From Benincasa hispida (lineage: Eukaryota > Streptophyta > Magnoliopsida > Cucurbitales > Cucurbitaceae), in assembly GCF_009727055.1 (NCBI RefSeq), contig NC_052354.1, forward strand, positions 3,188,677 to 3,252,676: a stretch of 64,000 bases of DNA. Direction: 5' to 3'. The notes under the pieces were generated by a model. The model made no database searches, was not told the DNA's origin, and was given only the letters and a program-made list of their open reading frames with translations. The translations under genes and the position numbers were made by a program. Shown in pieces: positions 49,431 to 61,020 of this stretch. Position 1 is the first letter of the stretch. Each line of letters starts with the position of its first letter.

Positions 49431-50400
49431 GTGCTCTCGATGACCTTCTTGGGGCTGTGGGAATGGTTGTTTGGGTGGTATGATTGGTTTCTTCTGAGGT
49501 TTCAATATGAGGTTGTGAATCATTAATACCGTGGTTATTCTCACATAAGCGTTCTAAGGTTTTAACAACAAGATTTTTCAGTAATACCTTTTGTTTTTCA
49601 AAGTGATCAAATAGTGACCTGTTGACTGTTGGTGTAGAAGCATAGGCAAGGCATCCGAATGTCTTTATGAAGCCATAGTCAATAGTTTTTGTTAAACAGA
49701 ACAACATAGGGAGTGCTGTTGGATAGGAAAACTATAGGTGTTCTGTTGATTAAGTATGCTACAGTGAGAACGCATTCTCCCCAAAAAGTGAGAGGTACAT
49801 TGGACTGAAACATTAGGGCTCTTGCAACGTTGAGGAGGTGTTGATGTTTCCTTTCAACCACTGAATTCTATGCAGGAGTATATGCATAGAAGAACTGATG
49901 AGTAGTTTCCTGTTTTGGCAAAAAATTCTCTGAAATTTAATTCAGGAGTGTTATCAGAACGAAAACTTTTGATTTTCTTTAAGAATTGAGTCTCAACAAG
50001 TTTTGAAGAAACTGGGAATGAATAGTAGAATTTCACTTTTATTTTCCAAGAGATGTATCCATGTATACCTTGATTTATCATCAACATGGTGACAAAGTAA
50101 GTGTGACCTGCATGTGTTCGGGTTTTAAAGGGACCCCATATATCACAGTGCACAAGGTCGAAAAATATTCTCAGCAACATTATTTAAGGTAGGAAATGAA
50201 AGACGCTTCTGTTTAGCTAAAGGACAAATGTGACAGAATTGTTTACAATTTGAGAAATCAGAAATCTCTATAATCTTTGACAATTCTTTTATTCTACTAA
50301 TAGAGGGGTGTCCCATACGATTATGCCAAGTAGTTGCAGAAGCTTTACACAAAAACACAGCAGATTCAATAGGCCAGTCAGCAGATTCAATAGACAAGTC
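49431..50400 (-). pseudogene. Copia integrase and GAG-pre-integrase (E5)
   Basis: On the minus strand GAG-pre-integrase reads TWHNRMGHPSISRIKEL (about 50340-50280) and leads to CPLAKQKRLSFP, a zinc-binding segment, and then to VHCDIWGPFKTRTHAGHTYF, the integrase core start. [15 protein letters not shown] and [17 protein letters not shown] follow at about 49860-49740, then FGCLAYASTP near 49655. Two frame changes separate the blocks near 50160 and 49860. The C-terminal extension (49707-49431) joins the linker PPSYLKDFHCNL. Confidence 0.87.
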
Positions 50401-50533
50401 TTTATTCTTTTCATCATTTACTTTGAGTAAGTATAGGTCACATGATTAGTTCAGCCTCCCAATCGTTCTCGAAACTGACTTGTCCTGAATGATACAATTG
50501 GTGTTAGTAAAGGATATATAATATCTTCCATCC

Positions 50534-51132
50534 TTAAGTAAAGCACTCACTGATAAACAAATTATATTTGAAATCAGGAATGTATAGAACATCTCCTTCA
50601 ATATCAACTGTTTTGCTATTAGAATGTTCCCCTACATACTCAACCTTCAAACGAGCTTTAGTTGGTAGTATAACTGACATATTTTGAGTGTTATGTAGTT
50701 CTTTAAACATAGATTTATCATGGCATATATGAGAAGAGGCTCCAGAATCAATGATCCAACAAGATTCGATGAGTGAAGTAGAAAGACATGTACCTGCTAT
50801 GTGGGTAGTATCTGTCTTAGGGATCTCATCAATTTGTTGATTATTCAAGTGTATTTGCAGCATGTTCAAGAGCTGTGAGTATTGGTCATTATCAGGCTGG
50901 CAAAGAAGGCAGACTGATTGCTTTTAGAAGCTTCTAATGGCTTTTCATTACTAGTTTGCATAGAGTTCTGCGGCCTTTGTTGATGGACTGAATTGTTATT
51001 TGCTAGTCTATGCCTAAGTAGATAACCATGTAGTCTATAACATTTGTCAGAAATATGACCTCTATATCCACAGTGCATACTGGCGAGTATCTTTCTTCTT
51101 AGATTTCTCAGATGTAAATCTTTTCTCAGCAT
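50534..51132 (-). pseudogene. Copia zinc knuckle and aspartic protease (E5)
   Basis: The frame 51132-50866 contains CGYRGHISDKCYRLHGY, the C-terminal part of a copia zinc knuckle. The next frame (50869-50534) carries WIIDSGASSHICHD with an intact D-S-G-A protease active site and VLYIPDFKYNLFIS. The region is only slightly frameshifted. Confidence 0.85.
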
Positions 51133-51171
51133 TAGCCATTAGAGTTATACTTTCAATTTGTAGATGTGGAT

Positions 51172-51886
51172 CTAATGGATCTTTGCATTTCTTCTTAGAT
51201 GATAAAAGAGAATACCTTGTTTATTGTTGGCAGAGGGTCGATCAATAGAATTTGTGCTCTGATTTGTGCATATGACTCGTTTAAGCCCATAAGGAATGTC
51301 ATTACAAATTTTGCAATTCAAGAATTTTATCATCTTCTTTGACCCTTGACAAGTACATTCATCNNNNNNNNNNNNNNNNNNNNNNNNNCGTTGGTCTGTA
51401 TTCAACAAGTTCTTGCCATATCATAGTGATTTTTGCGTAATATACTTCCACTGAAAGGTTTCCTTGAGTAGTAGTTACAAGATCCTTTCTCAACTGGTAT
51501 ATATGTGGCCCATTGGACTGACAGTACCTTTCTTTTAATTTATCCCATATCTCTTTGACGCTTCCCCTGTAAACTAAGCTGGCAACAATTTCTTTTGAGA
51601 TTGAGTTGATAATCCATGAGGTTATCATATCATTATTACATTTCTATGCTGATTGTAAGCTTCCTTCTGATAGTTTTTCAATCGTTCCAGTAATAAAACC
51701 AATCTTGTTCTTCCCTGATAATGCAAGTTTCATTGCTCTGCTCCATGAAGAGTAGTTGCTTGATCCTGCAAGTGGTGTAGATACCAGATTGGTGGTTGGG
51801 ATGATTGAATGCTGAAGGATGAAGGGATTCATTTGGGCGTCGAGTTCCGAAGAGTTGCCAGACGTTGAACTCTCTGATGTCATCAT
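51172..51886 (-). pseudogene. Copia gag (E5), interrupted by an N gap
   Basis: Starts on the minus strand at 51886 (MMTSESSTSGNSSELDAQMN) and carries NYSSWSRAMKLALSGKNKIG, then SWIINSISKEIVASLVYRGS, EIWDKLKERYCQ and MIWQELVEYRP, the retrotransposon gag signature. A stop near 51644 separates the first two blocks. A run of 25 unknown bases occupies 51364-51388, so part of the middle is unread. Confidence 0.85.
51364..51388. other. Assembly gap (25 N)
   Basis: Twenty-five consecutive unknown bases inside the gag region of E5. Its position close to the 7.8-kb repeat suggests this part of the assembly was hard to resolve. Confidence 0.99.
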
Positions 51887-51942
51887 GATAGGACTGCACG
51901 AGGGTAATGGCGTTCGGGTGGGTTTTTAATTTTCTCTCTTGC

Positions 51943-51960
51943 GGAAATGCTCTAATACCA
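51943..51960 (-). other. tRNA primer binding site of E5
   Basis: The minus strand reads TGGTATTAGAGCATTTCC immediately inside the 5' LTR. The first twelve bases match the initiator-Met primer site with one difference. Confidence 0.75.
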
Positions 51961-52201
51961 TAACAAATGGAGAGAAAAGGTATGTGGAAATACTTTCTTA
52001 TTACTTTCACTTATTGTATTTACATACTTCAAGTTCCTTTTATAGAAGAACTTGTTAGTTTGCTTGACTAACTAACAACTAGAAAATACAAACAAACTCA
52101 AACAGAATCATAACTGTTGTAACAAATAAATTGTTACAATAAAATGTAACAAATAAATTGTTGTAACTAATAAACAGAATGTAACTGTTTTATTATTGAT
52201 A
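51961..52201 (-). repeat. 5' LTR of E5
   Basis: 241 bp, matching 39649-39916 with about nine substitutions by hand count and one fewer 27-base unit. Confidence 0.8.
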
Positions 52202-54963
52202 GCCTCTTCCTCCACCAATTTCTTCTTGTTATAACAAATCTAGGTAACTATTCTTTATTTAAAAAAAAATCTAAGTTTTGTGTTTGAACTTGGTCATAGC
52301 AAAAGATATGAATGATCTAGATGAACTTTTTTGACTATTAGAGAGTTGGTAAAGGAATGAGTCTCGATGATTTCAATTCGTGATTCGAAAATTTAATCCA
52401 TAAGAATTTAATTGATCATATTTAAACTAAAAAGAATAACAAACTTAGATTTAAGGAGAGATTCAATGTTAGAGGATAAAAAGAGATAGAGAGAACGACC
52501 CTTATCTCCACAATGGTGTGATATTGTTTACTTTAGACATAAATCTTCGTGATTTTGTTTTTGGTTTCACGAATGCCAAAATATCTCATATTAGTGGAGA
52601 TAGTTATTTTCTCTTATAAATCTATAATCATCTCCTTATTTAACTAATATAGGATTTTAGTCGCATTTTCAAAACTGCACCATCTAATCATTAGAGGAGG
52701 AAAATCTGCATATATCCTATGCGATGGAAAAATGTGGAAATACATATAATTGTTATATGTAATTGCTATGTACATGCATCTCACATTTTGCCATATATCT
52801 AATTTTTTTTAATTATTTCTTTCGTTTATTATTTTCAAAATCAGCCTATTATTTTGACTATTTAGAAGACTTTTTATAAAACGCTGAGATGGATTAAGAA
52901 ATGGCGCCCAAAGTGTTGACAAGGAACAAGTTCGATATTATTTTTTATAACTTGGGGGAAAAAATTATTTTCGTCCATTATGTTTAATCTTCACTACATA
53001 TTTAATCTTTAAATTTTGTATTTGATTTAAATTTAGTCATCAAGTTTAAAATCTTACAATTTTACCTTTAAGATTTGAATTTTATTTCATTTTAGTCTCT
53101 AAATTTCATGATTTACACTTTTAATCTTGATTTTCATCAACTATTCACTTTTTATCTGTAATGTTAATGTATATTAATTGGTTTAATAATATTAAAATAA
53201 TTAAAATTAATTGAGTTTGACAATAAAATTAAATTTAAAATTTTATTTCATAATTATTTTAAATTAATTAATTGACATCAATGCTAATGATAGAAAGCAA
53301 CTATTTAATGTAAAATCGAGGCTAAAACTTTAAATTTTGAAACCTAGGGACCAAATTGAAAATGGTAACATTTTGAAATCTATGAATTAATTGATATCAA
53401 TTTCAAAAATCTAAAAATTACGGTCTCGTTTAGTAACCATTTAGGTCCCGTTTAATAACCATTTCGTTTTTTGTTTTTCATTGTTGAAAATGAAGCCTAT
53501 TTCCCTACAATGATTAACATATTTATTAAGTACAATGATTGGATTCTTAGCCAAATTAAATTAAAAAGAAAACTAAAAACAAGTTTTTAAAAGCTATTTT
53601 TTTAGTTTTCAAATTTTGTCTTGATTTTTTAAACCATTGGTAAAAAGTAGATAGCAAATGAAGAAATTTGGAAGTGGAAATAGTGTCTATAAACTTAATT
53701 TTCAAAAACCAAAAACAAAAAACGAAATGGTTACCAGATGGGCCTTAGTTTTTTGTTTTATTTTTAAAAATTAAGTCTATAAACACTCATCCTACCTATA
53801 AAATTTCATGCTTTGTTATCTATTTTTTGTCAGTGTTTTTAAAAATTAAGTCAAATTTTGAAAACTAAAAAATAGTTTTGAAAACTTGTTTTACTTTTGA
53901 ATTTTGATAAATAATTAAACTCTTGTATTTAAAACAGATACAAGTCATGGTAAGAAAATGAAAAAAAAAAAAAAAAAATTAGCTTGATTTTCAAAAGTTA
54001 AACTAAATCGAAAATGGTTAAAAATCTAAATGTGTATCATTTTATAACATAGGAACCAAAAAACGAAAATTATAAATCTGACGACATAAACGTTTATTTT
54101 CCCTATAATTTATTTTCTTAAATATTGTTTTTTCTAGACGGCTTCTGATATTATAAGAAAAGGAGCCCACATTGCCCCATTGAAGTTCCATAGATAATCA
54201 CGCAATCTCCAACGAAACCAAATATTATTTTTGTCTTCCTTTTTCCATTGTTACTTCCCTTTAAAAAAGACAATAATAATAAAAATAATTATTCATTCAC
54301 ATCCCCTTAAGAAAATGATCATAAATTTATTAAAAAAAACAGATATCTCTAATATGAAATTTTGGAAAACAAACTAAAAAAACAAATTAGGGATATTATT
54401 GATACCAAATTTTAGTAAATTTGTAATATTTGAAAGGCAATCGCACTACACAATAAAGAGAGTTAAGAGAATAAAGAATTTGGGATATTTTTCATCATAT
54501 ACCTCAAATGTCTCAAATTCTTTTTATTGTATAGAAAAATGATTTCGCAACCATTAATCTTTTGAATAATTAATTTAACGATTATTAACTTAATCTTGTC
54601 ATAATTTACCTAACATGTGGTTAGTTCCATACCTAAACATTATTTTTCTTTTATGGGTGATCCTATGAGTCGATTTTCACGAAGTCTACGAAATTTATCT
54701 TTATGACTTTTTTATTTTCGATGATCGACCTAAAAGTCAAGCTTTACGGTTTTAATTGATCTTATATGACGAAAATTGATGAAATTAATTCTAATGGTTA
54801 ATTTATAGACCGGTCATTTTACTTGGACGAGTATAAAATCTTTCAAAGAAATGATCCATTTCTCATTATCTTATAACTAAATACTTAAGCAATAAATAGA
54901 GTGACATAAACCAAACAAAAGTCACTTAAGCTAATTATTTTCTCCCATATTCAGAATCCCATA
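52202..54963. other. AT-rich intergenic DNA upstream of CXE gene 2
   Basis: No gene is supported. It contains the MITE at 53443-53745, a partial direct repeat of its end just before it (GTCTCGTTTAGTAACCATTT at 53423), and a related degenerate copy at about 53820-54030. AATAAATAG near 54891 lies about 70 bases before the ATG of the gene and could serve as a TATA-like element. Confidence 0.45.
53443..53745. mobile_element. MITE with about 36-bp terminal inverted repeats
   Basis: The left end is AGGTCCCGTTTAATAACCAT and the right end in reverse complement is AGGCCCATCTGGTAACCAT. Both run on into TTCGTTTTTTGTTTTT. The 303-bp element is non-coding. Half copies of the same family are at about 35700-35890 and 61070-61250. 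Confidence 0.75.
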
Positions 54964-57900
54964 ATGTCCATGGAAAAGCTTCCATTGAAGTTTCGAATTC
55001 TTCTCCGCCTCCGTTCCATTGCCTCCTTCATAAGTCGCCGCCCTAACATCACCGTCAACCGTTTCTTGATGAGCTTCTTCGACCCCAAAACCCCTCCTTC
55101 TTCTAAGCCCCGTAACGGCGTTTCAACTAACGACGTCGTTTTCGACCCCTTCCGCAATCTTTGGTTTCGCCTCTTTCTTCCTTCTTCTTCCGTGCTCGCC
55201 GATAACGTTTCCCTGCCTGTCGTCGTTTACTATCACGGCGGCGGGTTTGTGTTTTTTTCGGCTAATTCGATGCCTTACGATGATTTCTGTCGAAGACTCG
55301 CACGTGACCTACGTGTGGTGGTTGTCTCTGTTAATTATCGCCTCTCTCCGGAACACCGATACCCAATTCCCTATGAAGATGGATTTGATGCTTTGAAATT
55401 TCTCGACGGTACGGATTTGGTTTTTCCGGCGAACGTTGATTTTGATCAGTGTTTTATTGCCGGTGATAGTGCCGGCGGCAACCTGGCTCACCAAGTGGCA
55501 GTTAAAGCCGGCGGCTACGACTTCAAGAAGCTGAAGATTAAAGGTTTGATGAGTTTTATGCCATATGACATTTTCAAATTTTGTTTATTGTCTTTAGATT
55601 TAATTATTGATATGGTTATATGATGACGAAACTTTGAAAAATAAAAGTGTATAATATAATATAATAGGAAAAAGTACATTGCTTCGTAAAATAATAATTT
55701 TTAATTTAAAAATTCTAAACTTTTGAAGTTTGTTTTATTTTTATTTCAGAACTTTAAAATATTTATTTTGATGTTTATATTTTTAAATTTGTTGAATTAA
55801 TTTAGTATATTATTTTTTAAAATTAATGATTACTTAAGTTACTAAACTTAAAAGAAAAAAAATAAATGGAACAAAAAAATTTGGTTCATAAGTTTTTACT
55901 TAGTCATCCTTAGGTTACAAAATATTACACTCTTTAATTGTTAAGTTTTGAGTTTGATTTCTATTTAGTACATAAATTTTTAAAAAAATATTACAATTTT
56001 AATTTTGAGATTTGAGTCTTGTTTTACAATTTGGATCATAGTTTTCAAATTTTATATTTTTAACCTCGATTTTTCACTCAAATATTCATTTTCAATATTT
56101 GACTGTTTATTAATTAATATAAAATAACTATGAATTGACATTTTAAATTTAATTAATTGATGAAAAATAATAAACCTAATTAATTATAATTTTTTAAAAA
56201 ATTATTAGACGAAAAACAAATTTAGTAAAAAAATTGAGACTAAAAAGTGTAAATCTTAAAGCATAGGTTACAAATGTAAACAAAATTCAAATCTCGAGTA
56301 AAATGATAACATTTTTAAACATAGATACATTCTCCCTTTTCACTCTACAAAGATTAAGAACAATCAAATTAACGTTTATTCTAAAAAAGACTATATATTT
56401 TAAGCCTCTCAAAAAAATAACGATAAAGTGAGATAAAAATTGTATAAATAATTTGAAATTCATTCGAACTTAATCTAATCCTATGTCTTGAACCATGGGT
56501 CAACCAAATCTATTATATCTTACTATTTTATGTGATCGTTCTAATTATTTAATGAAAAAGAGGGAAAAAAAAATGAATTCTTCATCCAATTTCAATCAAT
56601 TCGATAGCGCCCCTCCCTCCTGTCTCTATCATCTCTTCATACACCTCCATTTTAGATGCCCACTTCAACTTTAAAAAGTGATCAATATCTTCATAAACTC
56701 ATCACATTTTTTTTTTTAGTATAGTATAATAGAAAGTATGACGATTTGAACAACAAATTTCTAAGTTGTCAATACATCAATGTATGTAAGTTGAATTATG
56801 TCCGTTTTGACAATTATGAACTTACAACTTTGTATGAAGTAGGTAAAAATGGTTTAACATATTCTTGAACTTTTCATTTTATGTCCAGTATTATGAATCT
56901 TTTTTTCTGAAAGAAAAGTAGAATAGATCCTTAAATTTAAGATTTGTGTTCAATAAATTCCTAACACTCTCAATTATGTATGTAATTATTTTTTGACCTA
57001 CTTGACGTTTTCTATAATTCACATACTTGCTAAACATAAAGTTATTTATTTAGTACGTCAATAATCAATTAATTTTTTTTTAAAAAAATGAATTAGGGAC
57101 GTATTAGATATAAAAATAATTAAAAATCACAAAGACTTATTAAGTATTTTTTAAGATTAAAAGGCGAAACTATAAATTTTGACGGAGTCAAACCCAACCT
57201 AAAGTATCCTATGAATAGATACTCTATTAAGATATTAAGGGGTAATGTAGAAAAGGAACCAACTACTTCTACTTGGACCCCACAATTTAATGTTTCTTTT
57301 ATTTACAAACTTTCTTTTGAAGCTTTAGGAATTTTGTCATCATAAGTTGTAAATTAAACTAAACTTTTGATTCATATTCTTTAACATTTTATGTGTACAT
57401 GTGAGCTCAAAAGTTTTAGTATAATGACTGTCGATATTAATCTAGAATTAAATGACATCCATTATTACATAAGGTCGATTGTTCGATATTCTATTTCTAT
57501 AATAGTCAAACTAAATAATGGGATAAAACATTAGGTATATTTAATTAACATTTTATTCATATTCTTAACAAGGTTTAATTGCAATACAACCATTTTTCGG
57601 GGGAGAGGAGCGAGTAGAGTCGGAGATTCGATTTGGCAAGTCGCCAATGTTGACCTTGGAAGAGGCAGATTGGTTTTGGAAGGCGTTTTTGCCAAATGGG
57701 TCTAACAGAAACCACCCGGCGGCGCATGTGTTCGGTCCCCGTGCCGGAGACATTTCCGACGTGAAGTTTCCGGCGACGCTTCTGATCGTGGGAGGAAAGG
57801 ACCAGTTGCTAGATTGGGGGAAAAAGTACTATGAATGGCTGAAAGAGAGTGGCAAAGAAGTTGATTTGGTTGAATATCCAAATGCCATTCATGGATTTTA

Positions 57901-57979
57901 TGCAGTTCCTGAGCTGAAGGATGCTTCATTGCTAATCAAAGATGTGGGTGATTTCATGCACAAACTTATGGCAGTGTAA
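54964..57979 (+). CDS. CXE18: Probable carboxylesterase 18-like protein, gene 2 (two exons)
   Basis: Exon 1 is 54964-55543, the intron 55544-57572 (AAAG|GTTTGATG...TTAACAAG) and exon 2 57573-57979, giving 328 residues. The HGGG oxyanion hole is at 91-94, GDSAGG puts the nucleophile at Ser169, GGKD gives Asp270 and HGFY His300. The encoded protein is closely similar to gene 1 throughout (NRFLMSFFD, NEW-like NLWFRLFLP, HPAAHVFG, KEVDLVEYPNAIHGFYAVPE), so the two are paralogues. It lacks the four-residue insertion near residue 153 of gene 1. There are two possible starts, ATG 54964 and ATG 54970; the first is used here. The intron splits a Gly codon (phase 1), 13 bases further along the coding sequence than in gene 1. 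No signal peptide is visible. Role: alpha/beta hydrolase of unknown natural ester substrate. Confidence 0.92.
55544..57572 (+). other. Intron of CXE gene 2
   Basis: 2.0-kb AT-rich intron with donor GTTTGATG and acceptor TTAACAAG. It has little visible similarity to the gene 1 intron, but 57211-57325 matches a segment upstream of gene 1 (13603-13715). No transposon coding sequence is visible. Confidence 0.7.
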
Positions 57980-58127
57980 AATGAAAGATCATCTAAAGTT
58001 TCTTTTTATCATTATTGTGTTTCAAATAAGGCTTTTCTTTGGATGGCTAATTATTGTGTTTGTGTGTGTTTTTTTTCTTCTTAATTTGGCTAAGTTGAAA
58101 AAGTTGTACTTTCATTCTTGGAATTTC

Positions 58128-58133
58128 AATAAA
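58128..58133 (+). promoter_or_regulatory. Poly(A) signal of CXE gene 2
   Basis: AATAAA about 150 bases after the stop codon, in TTTCAATAAATTATAAAC, is a plausible near-upstream polyadenylation element. Confidence 0.5.
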
Positions 58134-58249
58134 TTATAAACTCAGTTGTCCTCTAAATTTTGTATAGGGTAGTGATAAAAAACTAGGAATTTGTGGGATG
58201 GCAATAGATGATTGATAAACCAACAGATTTGATGTTTCACCAAGTCGCC

Positions 58250-58735
58250 CACCATTGGTTAATGTTAGATTTATTTGGTCCTTTTCCAAAAAATTGTGTA
58301 GAAATTACGTGCCATGTATATTTTAAGTGAACAATTCAAATTTTACGCTTCTAAAATTGTCACTTGTATCATTTAAATTCTATCAAACTCATTCTATAGT
58401 TAATTAAATTCTGTAATTAATTTCTACCAATGTTGCAATTAATTACGATATTAGTGTTGGGTTTTTGAAAAAATATTAGAAGTGCACTTTCCTACATAAA
58501 AAAAAAAAAAAGGAAAGTCATGGGTTTCTAGGGTTGGAATCGGGAGAGAATATTCCGTGTGATTGTAACAATTTTTCACATAGTGGATTTCTTTCTGGTT
58601 GACTGTGGTTTTTCTCCATGTTGGAAGCTTTTCATGTAAATTCTTGTGTTTCCTATTTTATTGGTTTCCTTTCAGTTTCTCTGTTATTTTTGCTTTTTCG
58701 TGCGGTAGAAGTGACAAGATTTTTTTCCCAACAAA
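58250..58735 (+). repeat. Decayed copia LTR fragment
   Basis: The stretch ending TTTTTTTCCCAACA is followed directly by AATGGTATCAGAGTC, the layout of an LTR end plus tRNA-Met primer site. The left end is not defined; TGTTGGGTTTTTG at about 58454 may be its start. No gag follows. Confidence 0.5.
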
Positions 58736-58737
58736 TG

Positions 58738-58749
58738 GTATCAGAGTCA
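58738..58749 (+). other. tRNA-Met primer binding site of decayed LTR element
   Basis: TGGTATCAGAGT two bases after the CA of the preceding LTR fragment. It shows that a copia element once continued to the right here. Confidence 0.65.
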
Positions 58750-58948
58750 TGTCCCTAACTTAGCAATGTTGGTAGAATCCTTCAGTGTCGATCAAAGATG
58801 TAGTGGAGCCTCAAAAGTAGTCATGGTGTAATCTATGGTTGAGAACTTTATCGGATAGATGGGTGTGCTTCAGTGAAGAGGAGTTAGTCTAGGTAAGAGT
58901 TAGACGGATGGATGACTAATTAAGACCGGAGGCTCGGTGGTCCTTTAT

Positions 58949-59090
58949 TCGATGGAGGATTATTGGGAATACAACCAAAAGTCCCACATTGGTTAGATAA
59001 TAGAAAGATTGGGTATATAAGTGAGAATAACTATCTTCATTGGTATGAGGCATTTTGGGATGACACAAAAAACAAAGCCATAAGGGTCCT
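58949..59090 (+). repeat. LTR-type promoter fragment
   Basis: The sequence has AAAGTCCCACATTGGTTAGA, then GGGTATATAAGTGA (TATA box near 59012), then CTTCATTGGTATGAGGC and TTTTGGG. This arrangement is common in the LTR promoters of small plant retrotransposons. It ends where thaumatin-like coding sequence begins. Confidence 0.55.
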
Positions 59091-59091
59091 A

Positions 59092-59482
59092 AAGGGTCTT
59101 AATTTGCTGGTTTCAGTAAGCCCAATAGGCGGATCAAGTGTTTGTACAAGAAATGTGAACGCCGTTTGTCCACCGGAATTGGCCGTTAAAAGCCATGTCC
59201 ACCGGAATTGGCCGTTAAAAGCCAACGTGGCGTAGTGATAGCATGTAAAAGTGCGTGGCCAACGTGGTGTAGTGATAGCATGTAAAAGTGCGTGTATGGC
59301 TTTTAATAAGCCGGAATATTGTTGCAGTGGAGACCATAATCAGCCGGAAACTTGCCCGCCGACGAATTATTCGAAGGTATTCAAGAGCCAATGTCCTCAA
59401 GCTTATAGTTATGCATATGATGATAAGAAGTACATTTACTTGCTCGGGTGGAGCTAACTATGCCATCACATTTTGTCCTTGA
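59092..59482 (+). pseudogene. Thaumatin-like protein (PR-5 family), C-terminal fragment
   Basis: Translation gives LNLLVSVSPIGGS, NVNAVCPPELAVK, then [47 protein letters not shown] and, in a shifted frame, [17 protein letters not shown] and a stop at 59480-59482. This is the C-terminal half of a thaumatin-like protein with its cysteine pattern, an apoplastic defence-type family. The N-terminal half and signal peptide are absent. Two short tandem duplications disrupt it: a 29-base unit starting CCACCGGAATTGG near 59169 and a 37-base unit starting GGCCAACGTGG near 59215. A one-base shift occurs near 59425. It cannot make a complete protein. Confidence 0.85.
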
Positions 59483-59951
59483 TGTTCATTCACACACAGT
59501 GGAAACTTTTACTCAAAATGAATAAATTAAATGATTGATATGTATAATTTACACAAACTTTTTTCTTTTTATTTACTATTTTTTTTCTAGTATTGTCGAG
59601 AGATTTTAATGCCGATTTTTATGAGTTTTCATTCATGTATCAATTGTAATAAACCCTCAATCGCAAAAGGAATTGGTATTGGATTGTTTTGAGTTTGTTT
59701 ACATAGGCGGTTCACAATCAGAATTTGATTTCTATTGAGGTTGTTTACATTATTTACACCTAAAATGGAATGGACCTAATGCAGCCATTATTATAATGCT
59801 CTCGTGATTTAGAAAAAAAAAATTACTAAATTGACTGATATAGATATTGACATCGATAACAATATGAAGTTTCAGAAACATATCTCCTCACCAATTATTC
59901 AAAGATATCATGTAAATGAAAGTATTTAGAAGAAGATATGAAATGTTCGAA
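59483..59951. other. AT-rich intergenic DNA
   Basis: No gene, repeat or motif recognised. Confidence 0.4.
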
Positions 59952-61020
59952 GGTGTTCATGGGTTAGTTTGGGTTGGGTTGAAGAATTTTTTAGACCCAA
60001 CCCAATTGTTCGGGTCATAAATTTCTTCAACCCAAATAATTCTAATTAACGAATGAACTCAATCCAATCCAACCATGAAATATTTGAATTGGGTTGGATT
60101 ACTCGGATCATTTATTTAAATTTTTATTCTAAAAAGAAGTAAAATGTTCTCCGTAAAAATTTTGTTTAATCATTTTCATATATTGAATTAAACTTAACAA
60201 CTCAATTTCAATTTATAAAATTATCTTCTCAAAGTGTCTTTAGGAGTTTTTTTTTTTTTTTTTTTTTTTTTGGGGGGGGGGGGGAGAGAGTTGGTGTAAA
60301 TTATCCGAAAAAACATGAAATAAAATAAAAGTAAAATGAATATATGTATATATAATTTTATCATAAGTGATTTAATGATTTTTAGCTTTTTTTTTTTTTT
60401 CTGATTTTTAGCTATCCTAATTTTATCAATTTAGACTATTTTTCACTGATTTGGTTGGTACCGACAATAATAGCGGTGTTCAAATAACCCGACAACCCAA
60501 ACAATCTGGACTACCCAACCCAAAATGTAAGGATTGAGTTGGGTTAGTTTTGTTCTTGAGTTGGGTTGGGTTAGGTCATGTGTTGGCCAAAAAAAAATTT
60601 GGGTTGACCCAACCCAACCTGAATTATATATATATTAATAATATATATACATCTTTGTTTAAAGTTTGATTACTTTGTATTGATTAATTTGTGATTTTTT
60701 AATATTTTTCTTTTAAAATTGTTATGATATTTGTTTTTTTAAAAATTTGCAATAAATATCATAGATATTTGGTATTTAGTATTTGAATTTTATGAGATTT
60801 TAGTTATTAGTCATGTGTTGTATATAAATTTATATATTTTTAATTAAAAAAAATTATAACCCGACAACCCAACCCAACCTAATCCGAATTTTAAGGATTG
60901 GGTTGGGTTGGATTGGAAATTTTATTTGGGTCATTTGGGTAGCCAACCCAACCAACCCAAATCTTCCGGTTGGTCCTAAAAACATCTTCAACCCACCCCA
61001 ACCCAACTCATGTACACCAC
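59952..61020. mobile_element. Terminal-inverted-repeat element(s) with GGGTTGGGTT ends, probably nested
   Basis: The left end, GGTGTTCATGGGTTAGTTTG, and the right end in reverse complement, GTGGTGTACATGAGTTGGG, run on together through GGTTGAAGA and a T-rich stretch for about 50 bases, clear terminal inverted repeats. A second left-like end, GCGGTGTTCAAATAACCCGA, begins at 60473, so two related elements are probably nested or tandem. No transposase frame exists; hAT-type non-autonomous elements are my best guess. A 25-T run followed by 13 G (60247-60284) lies inside. Confidence 0.6.

Larger units (their letters stand above)
39649..52201 (-). mobile_element. Minus-strand copia element E5 (family D), split by a 7.8-kb repeat
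   Basis: The 3' LTR is at 39649-39916 and the 5' LTR at 51961-52201. Read on the minus strand between them are gag, protease, integrase, reverse transcriptase and RNase H. The outer flanks CCCTC (39644-39648) and GCCTC (52202-52206) are a near-matching target-site duplication. With 41624-49430 removed, the element is about 4.75 kb, a normal size for a compact copia element, and coding sequence continues across the join. The extra block is therefore foreign to the element and is discussed as a duplication. Confidence 0.85.
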
